Assembly: GCA_036583965.1 (NCBI GenBank)
Contig: JAZBQD010000030.1
Coordinates: forward strand, 51,089,551 to 51,153,550
Length of the DNA stretch: 64,000 nt
Direction: 5' to 3'
From: Prunella strophiata
Lineage: Eukaryota; Chordata; Aves; Passeriformes; Prunellidae
Positions 12,633 through 23,500 of this stretch are shown here, one piece after another (position 1 is the stretch's first letter; each line of letters opens with the position of its first letter). Below the pieces are notes generated by a model that was given only the letters and a program-made list of their open reading frames with translations, was not told where the DNA came from and did no database searches. Position numbers and translations under genes: made by a program.

Positions 12633-14494
12633 AAAACAGATGTACCTGTAAAGGGACTTGTGGCCTCTGGAATTGAATATGTCAGTGGATAGATCATTCA
12701 TCCCTCCGCTTCCTTTTGAGCCAACGGAGGCCAGCCACATTCAGATCACACTGTAAAGTCCATCTCCCCTTTTGCTGGGTGCTAAGGGAGGATCCAGACA
12801 TAAAGGCTATGTGAGAGACCAGCATTCCCAATCTGCTGCTGTCTGCAGAGCTTGTGTTAGTCAGAGGGGTGGCAGTGTGGAAAGCAGGTCAGCTATCACA
12901 GCCCCAAACTGAAAACCAAAGGAACTGCTTCAAAACTGGGAGTAGGAGGGAAGACTGAAATCATACTATTTGAGGGCAGACTCTGCCAACATCTCATAAA
13001 GTCTTCTCTTGATCCTTGAGCTACCTCTTTGAAACCCACATAGGAAGGCATTGTCCCAGGAGTGAGACATCCCTGCCGTGGTAAAAGGAGGTGCAGCTGC
13101 TGTTTTAAGAGCAGTGTGTTTGGGATTACAATTAGCCAGAGTTTAAACAGTGGCTGGAAAGAAGCAGGGTGGGCTTGAAGATGGTGCAAGGCAGAGCAGA
13201 CACCCCAGGACTAACTGCCACTGAAGTTGCAGTGGAACTGGAGCAGTGTAAACACATCACTACCAGAGAGAAAGAGCCCTGCCAAGAGAACCATGAGTCC
13301 AGAGTCGTGCTGGGAGGACACACTGGGTCACTCAGTGTTCAGCCAAAGATTTCCACATCACATTTTGCTTGGCTGTCCCGTGGAGGAATTAGGAAAATGA
13401 GGATGATGAGGAGGATGTGGCATTTGCAGTCAGCACAGCTGTAGGCAGAGGGGCAGGGAAACTTGTTCTTCAGGACACGTCTCATGCATGAGGGCTGCAG
13501 GCTGAAGAAACCCCCCAGTCCATTTGACAAGGAGTTACTTGCCTGCAACAAAACCCATAGAGACTTTTCATAAAATGCACAGCTTTTACCAGCATGTGAC
13601 AGCATCCAGACCACATCTGGGAGGTGAGGAGCTAAGACATGTGAAACACAGAGAGGAGCTGGTGAGGAAGGCAGGGGCCAGCACCTGAGCCCTCCCTCTG
13701 CCTTGAGCCAAGTGAGAAAGGTGTCTGAATCAGTGCTGAACTGCTGCTCTGGTATTGGGGCCAGTGTGAGAGACCACCTTGTATGAAAGACTAACTTAGA
13801 CTTTTTTTCAAGGCTTTGTATGGGCACTGGTTAACTGCTAAAACAGCCAAAACATAAATTCAACTGGACAATTCAGCTCACTTAAATTTATTTTCCCACT
13901 AAATAAAAAGATCCTCTTTACTGTCTCTGCTTGGCTGCTGTACAGCATTGCACAGAACATTACTCCAGCTTTTGTGGCATTTCTCAATGGGAGGAACTTG
14001 CTGCTTACATTTCTTCTCCCCTCTGGTCTCCTCGTGGCCTTATGAAATGTACTGGCAGGTGTGAAAGGCTTCCACTCTTACCTGAAAGGGTCACTTCTAA
14101 GGACTGAGTTTTTTTATCACAACCCAAGAGTGATTCCTAGGCTGTATTGCCACACTCTTATGAAACAGGCAAAGCTTTCAAGATTTCCTCACACAGGTAA
14201 CAAATATGCCAAACAGCTGATGGAAACGCAGGTTCACGATGCTGCTGGGTAGATTTTATTCTGGTCAAAACATCTTTGCAGGGCCAGTAAAAACAGAGAC
14301 AACCACAGGTAAACATTGCATGGAAATGTATCTCCTCAACAGACAAAGGAGACCTTCCTGAAGCTGAACCTCTCAGTGACTTCCTTGGCTTGCAAGCAGG
14401 GACACATCTACTTTACATCAGCACAAAGACACACATAGCTGTGCACATGCAGAGATATATTTATACAGACACATTCATACGCACACAGGTGACT

Positions 14495-14526
14495 ATATAT
14501 ACACACATGGATGCCTGTGTATATAT
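14495..14526. repeat. Purine-pyrimidine alternating hairpin (ATATATACAC arms)
   Basis: The 10-mer ATATATACAC at 14495-14504 is exactly complementary to GTGTATATAT at 14517-14526, with a 12-nt spacer. It lies within a CA/TA-rich patch (about 14420-14550) that is probably a degenerate microsatellite. Confidence 0.85.
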
Positions 14527-17510
14527 GACTGACTGCACTTGTGTCTCTGCATATATAATTTATTATGTTCTGCTGTATTTTTGACATTTGTTATGACGTC
14601 TATAATTTGTGGTCTGAGAAGGCTGAGCCATGAAATGTGGTGAGCCAAACTGGTTTGCATGTCTTCACTGAAAAATAGAGGGTTGGTTTAAAAGATGTTT
14701 TCCCCCCAGAAAATGTAATTTTTAAAATCAGAAAAAAACCCAAACCATCTACTCTTTCCAGTTTCTGAGTTTTCACATTTCAAGGGGAAAACCTGCTCAT
14801 TTGCCCAGCCTCTTCATCTTTCTTGTTTTAGAAGCACTGGCCAAAGGCAGAAAAAGAAGCAAAAGCTAAGAAGTAGACATAGGGTTTGGTCTTGGCTATT
14901 CCATTTCTTCACTTTCTTCTTTTATATTAGTAGATGAAAAATAAGAGGTGATATTTTAGGAGTTACAGAAAGCTGGCCTGTCAGTTTGTTTTCTTGCCAT
15001 CAGAATGATATCATGTTTTCCTAAATAAAAATAATTCATGAAAAATTTCCAACAAAAGTCTCTCAGTTTTTTTCCATGAAATGTGTGTTTACTGAGCAGC
15101 ATTGCTGTGAACACTCCCTGCTCTGGCTACTAGGGAGGATGTCACAAGAAGCCCTTGGATGAGTGGGACAAATGCTGCTCATGCTTGGGATGAGCAGCAC
15201 ATCAAGCTGGCATCCAGGAGCCCAGCACTCACAGGGGCCTCCAAGGGATGTGCAGCCAAGGAAAGTGGTGATTGTGCCTTTCCCCATCATCTGCTCAGGT
15301 CATCATGCCCTATGTGAGCACCTTCCAAAGGAGAAAAATGAAGAATTGATGAACACTCGTCAGATCCAAGCCCAACCTTTTGGAAGAAAAAAACATAAAC
15401 CTCTGTTGATCTCAGAGGATGGGAGGGCAAAGATTATCATCTGTACATGCTGAAAATCTGCGGTTTGCAGTCATTCTGGGCTGAGTTCCACATTCTTTGG
15501 GGTACCCCTGAGAATGCCTGACTCCTCCACAAAGATGATCTCTGCCACAACAGGCAATGCTACCACCACCAGAAAGCACTCATCATGGTTCAGGGAAGTG
15601 AAGAATTACTACAAAATCACATGATCCTTTAGCAGTGCAAACACCAGCCCTTTGGCCAAGGTGACTACACGAGCCTGGTAGTGAAGGAGGCCAGTGAAAG
15701 AGCAGGTGACAGGGCAGCAGTGCCAAGGGACATGTGTGTCCCACTCCCACAGCACCAGTAGCATTTTAGCACTGATCATTTTAACCTCAGAACAGCTCAA
15801 CCGTCATTGAGCAGGAGGTAGGAAAGAAATACACTGACAAAACTTGGATGAGACAATACCCCCTGTGCCATCAGGCATAGTAGAATACAAATAAACCTTT
15901 AAGAGGAAAAAATCCTCCAACTATCCAAGAAAATATATGTTAGCAATATATGAGTTCCCTCCTTCATCAAGAAGAGAATTTTCTCTTTTTTTCACACTAA
16001 TCTTTGTGTATTTGATAGCAGAGGTAGACAAGCTCATCTCACCTAAGACCCCTTCATCTAGATACCAAACATTGCCTTTGTAACTTAATATTTGTGTATC
16101 AGCAAGATATTAAACATCAAGGCACTGCTGTGTTAGGCATAATAAAATAGTTAGTTATCCGCCAAAACCACAAACCCTAGATTAATAACTTGAGAAGTAA
16201 AGCCAGATTGCTGGGATAGTATGTGGGAGAACAGAAAATACATGGGCACAGTAAGTGCAGCAAGACTTTGAATTGTTTTTTCAACTAAATTTGTTCTACC
16301 AAATAAAGTTTTTGAATGATAAAAACATTTTATTCATTAAAATTGACATAGTAGTATATGAATGTAGTTTATTCTGTTTTGCTTAGATACAAAAGGTTTT
16401 TTTCTCTTTGAAAGAATAAGTTCTAGAGGAGAAGAGAGTCATGTTCATATCCTCTTGTTTTTCAAGATTCATCTTGAAAAACCTAACTCATCTTCTGTTC
16501 CTTTTTTCTCATCTAGGAAATTAAAGTACAAGAGCCCAGAGAGAAAATGACATTCACAGAAAAGGATACCCTTGCATTCCTGGTCAAAAAAAGAAGGAGA
16601 CATACTAATTGACTGAAAGAGACTTTTTACCACCCTCTGAATCTCTAAGAGGAATAAAAAAAATACCCCAAATCAGAGCTGAGATATCGAGTAATCAGCT
16701 ACCTTTGTTCAGACACAAGGGCAGATGAAAGTAAAATGTCAGTATCCTTTCAAGTGAGGAAAAACACAACTCCTTTCCCTAGGGGGAAAATTCAAATTGT
16801 TATGTTTTTGTTTTTAATTTGGCTCCTTCGATGAGCAAATTTATTTACTGTGTAGATTACCACCATTCCTGCAGACATTTCAGCCCACGCTGTTTGGAGC
16901 CCACACTGCTCCTACAGGGGCTTGGCTCGCCTTTGCTTTGCCATGGCACCTCTGCCTGCAGCTCAGAGTGGATAACGCTTCCTCCTTCTGTCCCACCAGG
17001 ACAACACCATCAGGGAACACATCCTTCCTTGTGCCATCTACCTCAGGGGGCATCAGGGTCCCCAGGGCAGAGGTGAGTGTTCCTGACTCTCACTGGCACC
17101 ATTGGGCAGCCATGGCTGCACAACAAACAACTTGAAATGTGCCCGTGCACATGGGTTGGATCCTGAGACCACTGGGATCCCTGGGAGCTGGCAGACTCCA
17201 GGATGCCAAGTGGCTTTGGGTGGTTCACAGAAGATGTGACCCACCAGAGCCACTGGAAATGCAATACCTGGAGCAGATATCTGTCAGGGATGGATTTAGA
17301 AGCTGATCTATTACAGGTTCTGGAGAGGTGTAGGTTCCTCCTCTCTTTCCATAAACCTCTTATCCTACAGAATCTATTCAAGATAATAATTACTATCTAA
17401 AGTGGTGGGATTTTGCAGCTCTGAAAGGAATCTGAGAGTTTTGTTCCTGAGGACCATGTCATGACAAACTCCATAATGGAAAAGTAATGACTTTGGAACA
17501 GGCTTATTTG

Positions 17511-17524
17511 AAAAAAAAAAAAAA
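17511..17524. repeat. Poly(A) run, 14 nt
   Basis: A homopolymer A run, with no recognised retrocopy body beside it. Confidence 0.95.
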
Positions 17525-17698
17525 GAATAAAATCTGGGCCCTTATCCAGGTAGAGATCTTAGCCTGGCATTCCATCTACATTCTTTCTGTTATTAAAATA
17601 ATTTAGGAAACCAGGAAGCCTGTTCTGCACTCAATCATGTTAGCCCACGCCGTGTCAATTTGAATTCTGCCTGTGGTGATAACAGTTGAAAATCTGAT

Positions 17699-17786
17699 GG
17701 GCCAGATACTGAACTGACAAAAATCGGCATTGCTCCATTACAATCAGTGGGGTTTTGCCAATTTACCCTTGTTAAAGATCTGGACC
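17699..17786. repeat. 88-bp old palindromic repeat with terminal inverted repeats
   Basis: The segment opens with GGGCCAGAT and closes with ATCTGGACC, inverted termini matching at 8 of 9 positions. The interior is also a decayed palindrome: AAATCGGCATTGCTCCATT on the left against AGTGGGGTTTTGCCAATTTA on the right. The layout matches, from memory, a common ancient MITE-like family of turtles, crocodilians and birds whose consensus has a GGGCCAGAT start, a CTCCATTGA centre and a GATCTGGCCC end. The palindromic structure is directly visible; the family identity is recall and its formal name is not given. Confidence 0.65.
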
Positions 17787-20700
17787 TCTACTTCTAGGTA
17801 GGCATTTTTCCAGACATCAAAACACTCTCCTACCTCTTTGGCAAAGGAAAAAATAAAGGAACAATTTAGCGATACTTTGGAGAGTGACACGACCACGATA
17901 ATGCAACTTGAAAATTAAACCCTTGGCTTATTTTCAGCATACTTGAAGTTAACTAGAGCCACGTTCAGGTTTTTCAAATGTGGTCAACAGGTAATATCTG
18001 GTGCCATTTTTCAGTGTAGATGCCACCAGATTCCAAGCTGATCTTATTTTTCATTAAGATGATTTAAGAAGTCTGTTAAAAAACTCGTCTGATGAAGAAA
18101 ACAACTTTTGCATGTGTAAGTACATCCTTTGCAAGTTCATCTTTGTTGTAGAAAGTCCATAAGTTTTTTTATATTTGACCATTAGCCAATCAGCAATCAG
18201 GACAGCTTAGCCTGATCCTGTGCACCACCCTGCCATAGCTCACGTGACAAAAAAACAGGGACAGGCAGTCCCTTCCCTACCCACATCATCCTCCTGTGCC
18301 TGAGAAATATTGCTCCTGACCTTCCTCAAGGTGACTCTGCAAGTCTGCAGCTTGTTCCTGCAGTAGTCACTACTCAGAGAACTAGGCAAAAATGTTAAGA
18401 GGACTGCTCTGTGGGTCACACTGCTTTGACCAAGAGGCAAAACCTGAAAAGCCTTCGTGGTTACACCTCTCCTCATCCTGTTGCCATCTGCCATTGCAGA
18501 AAGAAAGGGAAAAAGAGTGGGGGAAAAGGGACTTTGAACTTCAGAGAGTTATTTTCATCTGAAACATGACAGGTACTTTTTACTTATGAAAAGAAAAAGA
18601 AAAATACATTTCCTACAAGACCGGTTTCATCAAAAGATTTGAGTTGGTTATAGCTGTTACACAGGAGCAGGGACTCAACAGTGATCACAGTTGTCTAAAT
18701 GCAGCTTTGAAACTATCCTGAAGGTCTTGGATTCTATTAGTAAAGAAAAGGGTCCAGGATTTATCTGCTGCTCTAAAAGCACATGACAGAGAAGATTTTG
18801 CTTTTATCAAGCTAAACACCCTTCCCCAAGGGTTTCATGCATAGCAGTCTCTGCTGTCCCGTGAGTCGTACTCTGGAATTTGTGGGGAACCCACTTGTGA
18901 GAGCCAGCCAAACCCATGACAAGGGGAAAGTGCCCATAGTTCAGCTGTAAGGACAGTCACCAGACCATGCTAAATCCTTTGCCTTCACCCTGGAGCACAG
19001 GCCTGCCAGGCCTGGCAACAGGAGCCTGATCAGTTTTCTGTGCACTTACATATCAACTTTGCACGTCCTGGCCAACACCTGTGGGTGCTGCCACAGCCAA
19101 TAAGAGCACTGAATGTGCACCAAAATGTTGTGTCCAACCATCTCCCTAGCAGGCAGCACAACATTGCTTAAGGCAAGCCAAATCTGAGCTTTTGAACACC
19201 ATGTACTCACCAAGAATAAGATGTGGATAGGAAATCCTCCAACAGTTTCCCAGAAAGGCTAAATTTGAGCCAGTCACAACAGGACTAATACAGAGATATG
19301 GATGAGTAGAGAAAAGACATTGAATAATTGAATGATTGAATAATAGCACTCAGTTTCTTTAACTGGCCATTATTTCCATCTCCTCAGAGCACTAGCATGG
19401 CTTCAGCAATGCAAAGGCTTCAGGTCTGCCTGCTGGAGACCTTCCCTTAGGAAGGATCACCTCCAGTGACAGCTCCCATACCAGCCCCTCTGCAGAGAGC
19501 AGGGCTGTGAAGAAGGCAGTGCAGCAAGACCACCCATCAGACCCAGCTCCTGGCACAGGCCCTGCTCTGAGTTAACAGCTGAAAAAAGCAGCAAACCAGC
19601 TCATCAGCTTATTCAAGTAAGCTGGACAATATCCAGCAAACCTTGCTTTTCCATGGAACAGAATGGAGCTGTACACCTGTCTTTTTCTTACCCCTCCTAT
19701 CTTCAGCTTCTGCAGTGAACTGAACAGTGTAGAGCCTGCTCTGACAATTCAGAGATGAACTGAGACAATACTGGGTAGTGGGTTAGTCTTCATGCTTCAG
19801 CAGAGACCATAAATCTTTCCATTTCTTTACTTGCTTTGTGGGACTTTCTGTTTTGTTTTCAGGAGCAGATAGAATCCCATTGACGGCATTTAAATGCATC
19901 CATCACAATGAACTCTAAGATGCAGAAAATAACATTTTCTTGTACTTAAGCATCTCAGGAGACTGCAGTGATCATATTAAAATTTTAATCACAAATTCCT
20001 TGTGTTTAAATCACAAAGGATTCACTGTACTAGAGACTTTTACAATATGAAATTCTTATAAATTTGTGGCAGATAGCAATTTTATGCCTGGGAAATGTAA
20101 ATCAGTTATTAATAAGCCAAATTGCTATCAAAACTGGTATCTATATGCAGGAAATAGACAAAAATCTTTCATAGGTTTATAAAGTTCTACATGTACTAGC
20201 CTGAACAATTTTAATCCCTGTTTCCTGAACTGAGAGACATCAAACTGCATCTCATTCTACAGCAATATATCCACCTGATCCATGTGTGGTGTTGTAGGGC
20301 TTTGGAAATGATGATCTGAAAATTAATAGATGAAAAACTATTCTGAAAGGCATATACATGTCAGACTTTGTAACTAGAGACTACTTTTTGGTTCAGATGA
20401 ATGTAGTTCTTGTACAGGCAAGATAACAACTGAGATCCAAAGCAAGCAGCAAGGCAAAGTTTACAGCATCCTTTAGACCCATGCAGGCTCCTCAACAGCT
20501 GCAAGCACAGATCAGAGCTCAAGACCTACTCTAGCTAGTCTGCCTTGACCTGAACCTGTGCTCTGAATTCCAGAACTGTCCTCAAATATGCAATTGCACA
20601 AAACAAAATAATTGGGTTTTAGCAGCTTCCATATATCAGGCTCCTAGCTGAGCTCAATCCCATTGTTAACAGTACTTGAAATGTAATTATTTTGCTTTTT

Positions 20701-21169
20701 CTTTTTTGAGGTGAGTAACACAGAATGGGTTCTGGGGATGAATTTGCAATATAGCAAGAAACTGAGTATTTAGATTTTAAATCCCAGCTCATTATTGGTA
20801 TTAATTCTGAATGTTTGCAACTCTTTGCTAATGCCTTTGTAGAAGACTACATAGTTTGCATCACTATGAGATTACCCAATTCCTCCACTTGCACAATTGT
20901 TCCAATAAGAGTGGACTTAGTCTTTGCAGGTGCAAAAGCATCTCCAAATAACACAAACAATTCAAGAAAGGAAATGGGTCTTATTGTATGAGTAGCAATT
21001 TACAGGGTAGTGGCTCTTCTGCTTGCTGATTTTTTCAGCACAGCTTAAGAGATTTGGATGGAATTGCCATGAAGATTTAAATTTAAATGTAGGGCAGAGG
21101 CAGATAAACTGATTAATTAACTGATCAATTCCATAAGGAGCTTAAAGCATATCTAGTAATTTTACAAAG
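17787..21169. other. Unique non-coding DNA, no gene seen
   Basis: No gene or confident repeat is seen. An AT-rich part (about 19900-20180) includes an 11-bp inverted repeat (GATAGCAATTT at 20072-20082 and its complement at 20119-20129), which is within chance expectation. Confidence 0.6.
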
Positions 21170-21600
21170 CAAGGCGTGGGATGCAGCGCTGTCTTCAGGA
21201 GGGTATCTCCCCGTGTTGGAGTGTGTCCCATGAATAAAGCAGTTTCATTTCTCCCCCAGCAGTGACACAGCTTCAGAGGCATGCAGGTGGAGAATTTGCC
21301 TCCTGCAGCACCATGTGTCCCCCATGCTTAAGTTTGCCTTAAACCAGATGGAAAGACAAAGATTTGTTGTTTGGGGCTTGCAAAGGGCAGCTTCAAACCA
21401 CGGCTCCTTCCAGTTGTCAGCGTGCTGGAGCGTGAACTCCAGCCAGGATACGTTCAGTACAGCTGTCTCCCTTGCACACAAGCTGTGGTGTGTATTTTCA
21501 AGTCAATCGGGACCACGTTCAGACCATCTCCTCTAGGTGCCTGCCGGCGTTGCCATGACAACTAGTAAGACACTGATGGGCAATTCGGGCTCCCCACGCT
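21170..21600. promoter_or_regulatory. CpG-enriched segment, candidate cis-regulatory element
   Basis: About 13 CpG dinucleotides fall in 430 bp, nine of them between 21400 and 21600, in a window where CpG is otherwise sparse. The segment contains an RFX-type X-box (separate entry). A TATA-like CTATATAAGG reads on the minus strand at 21623-21632, and downstream of it on that strand is an open frame of 78 codons (21245-21481) with no recognisable domain. Retained CpG can mean purifying selection, a germline-unmethylated promoter or enhancer, or a younger insertion. Regulatory function is inference. Confidence 0.35.
21549..21562. promoter_or_regulatory. X-box-like RFX binding site
   Basis: GTTGCCATGACAAC differs by one base from the perfect palindromic X-box GTTGCCATGGCAAC bound by RFX transcription factors, which act at cilia-gene promoters and many enhancers. 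It sits in the CpG-enriched segment 21170-21600. A 14-mer this close to the consensus is uncommon by chance in 64 kb, but occupancy is unknown. Confidence 0.5.
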
Positions 21601-21632
21601 CTGTGGCTGCCAGACTCTATTCCTTATATAGG

Positions 21633-23319
21633 CAATGGAAAGAAGTAGGCATCTAAATTAGGCACCCAAAATCAACAGGCTGACTACACCCCACACACAG
21701 ACCCCCAGCCAGCTGCTAGATTCCTGGCTGCTCCCTGCAAGCAAGAGGGACCCACTACACCCTCGCCATTCCTGAACTCACTTCCTCGTTTGACTTCCTC
21801 TTCCAGTGTGTCAATCAGAAGTGACAATGCAACATCTGGGAAATGCTCCAAATCTATCCATTTTTAAAGTGAAGTGTTCAGTGGCAGTTAAACAGCCAGA
21901 GCTTTCTGCTCATTGCAATATTAGAAACATTCCAATTTTCCTGCAGTTGGGTAGAGAATGGTAAATGCTACCGTTGCACCCAAAAGGTTCTTACATGCAT
22001 TTCCAGATATTTCATCCTGCAAGTGTATTCCACAGATACAGAATGACACAGACATCCTTTAAACTTCTGAATAAAGAAGAATTAGTTTTAAAACAAACAA
22101 ATACCAACCAAAAAAACCCCAAAACCTGCTGTAAATATAAGATCTTGAGACAGCTTCTAGCCCTGGAAGTAAAGAAAAACATTCTCTGCAACTATTCATG
22201 CAAATTCCAGGTCAGTTCACATTTTTTGGAAAGATGTCAAGCCTCTTGCCATCTTCAGTACCTCTTCCATTTTTACTGGTTCTTCTGTTATACATACATA
22301 ACTCACCATCAGGCCTTTAGTGTCACTAATATGTGCCCTGAGGTGTCTTCTTTTTCATCCCCTCTGCAGGTGAAATCTGTGGAGTGTCTCACACTGGAAA
22401 TCTGTGACTTTTTGTTTGTTGGCCTTGGAGGTTTCTATCTTGCTCTTGTTTGGCTGTTCTTGCACAGGCACTTTTACAAGCTGTTTATTTTTTAATCAGC
22501 ACGCTGCTATGTATTTATGATAGGGATGGCCAAAGAAATGACCTAGCAAAGAACTGGACCATACACTTGGAGCAGAAGGAGGTGTGATTCATGACTTGCC
22601 TTAATTCCTGGAGGAATTCATTCCAGATGTTCAGATAACAAGCTGGAGCTTGTTCCAATGACCAGGAATTACATTATTCCAGCAGAGTGAAATCTGTGAC
22701 AAGGGTAACCACTCAGGAACTTCAGCAATTCAAACAACCTTCAAGAACATCCAGAAAGGGCAAGCTTAGGCATTTCATTCACACTGACTTCTGTTGGGAT
22801 TCAATCCTCTCTCCTCACTTGATCCATCTAAAAGCCTGGTACCTCTGCTGAGCTCTTTCAACTGCTCATAGGGAGAGACAGATTACTTTAGGGAACAAAG
22901 AGAGCAGATGCCTCTTCCTCTCCCCACTAACTACAAAGAGTTGGCTTTTTCCAGATGCCTGGTTGTTAGGCAGCTAAAGAGAGGAACAATAAATCTCATG
23001 CTTGGAGTCAGTGGGCAGTGGGCACTCCCTAGGAGTCAGTGATTTCAGTACTCTTTTGGGCCTCAGCAGGAGATTTTGATTTGATGATCCATGCAAAGAC
23101 ATGGTGGAGAATGTGAAAAGGAAGTCCAAAGTGTTCTGCACAGCCTGTGCTGCTCCAGAGGCTCTGTTCTGTAAAGGGCTAGAAGCCTCTATTCCCAGAC
23201 CATTTGAATTGCCACAGTCCATCCAAGGCATGATGAAAGCATGGATAACTGAATTTAGTTTATCATTAAGGGTAGGATCTGGACTCTGGATCCACTTGAA
23301 GCCCACAGGGAGTGTTTTT
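21633..23319. other. Unique non-coding DNA with a chance 176-codon frame
   Basis: A plus-strand frame of 176 codons spans 21965-22495 and ends in hydrophobic residues (GGFYLALVWLFL). It has no recognised domain, and its composition (K/N-rich start, F/Y/C/H-rich middle) fits AT-rich DNA. A frame of this length is expected about once by chance here, so I do not call it a gene. Confidence 0.5.
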
Positions 23320-23500
23320 CATGGAATCATGGAATATTTTGAGTTGCAAACAACTTTTAAAGGCCATCTAGGCCAATTCCCCCTGCAATGAGCAGAAACA
23401 TCTTCAACCAGATCAGGTTGCTTAGAAGCCTGACCAGGACTGTTTCTAGGGATGAAGCATCTGGACAACCTCTCTGGACAGCCTGCTCCAGTGTTTCTGC
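23320..23500 (-). mobile_element. CR1 LINE fragment, 3' end, decayed
   Basis: Minus-strand CR1. It starts at its 3' end with CATGGAATCATGGAATATTT, continues through TTTTAAAGGCCATCTAGGCC and ACCAGATCAGGTTGCTTAGA, and ends near GACAGCCTGCTCCAGTG. About 180 bp are recognisable. Divergence from the consensus is high (for example CAAACAACTTTTAAAGG), so it is a fairly old copy. Confidence 0.85.

Larger units (their letters stand above)
12633..17698. other. Unique non-coding DNA, no gene seen
   Basis: No gene is supported. A 162-codon frame on the minus strand (13339-13827) has no recognisable domain. GAT/GAG-rich sequence occurs near 13396-13420. An alternating CA/TA patch occurs at 14420-14550. 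The stretch 16505-16570 faintly recalls a MIR core (TTTCTCATCTAGGAAATTAA) but is too weak to call. Confidence 0.6.

Noticed and set aside
16505..16570. MIR-like core (TTTCTCATCTAGGAAATTAA)
   Set aside because: Only a dozen or so bases fit and the following sequence does not follow the consensus.
20072..20129. 11-bp perfect inverted repeat with a 36-nt loop, possible small-RNA hairpin
   Set aside because: About one such pair is expected by chance in 64 kb at this spacing, and the loop is too large relative to the stem for a microRNA precursor.
21965..22495. 176-codon plus-strand frame with a hydrophobic C-terminus
   Set aside because: No recognisable domain, composition fits AT-rich DNA, and one frame of this length is expected by chance.
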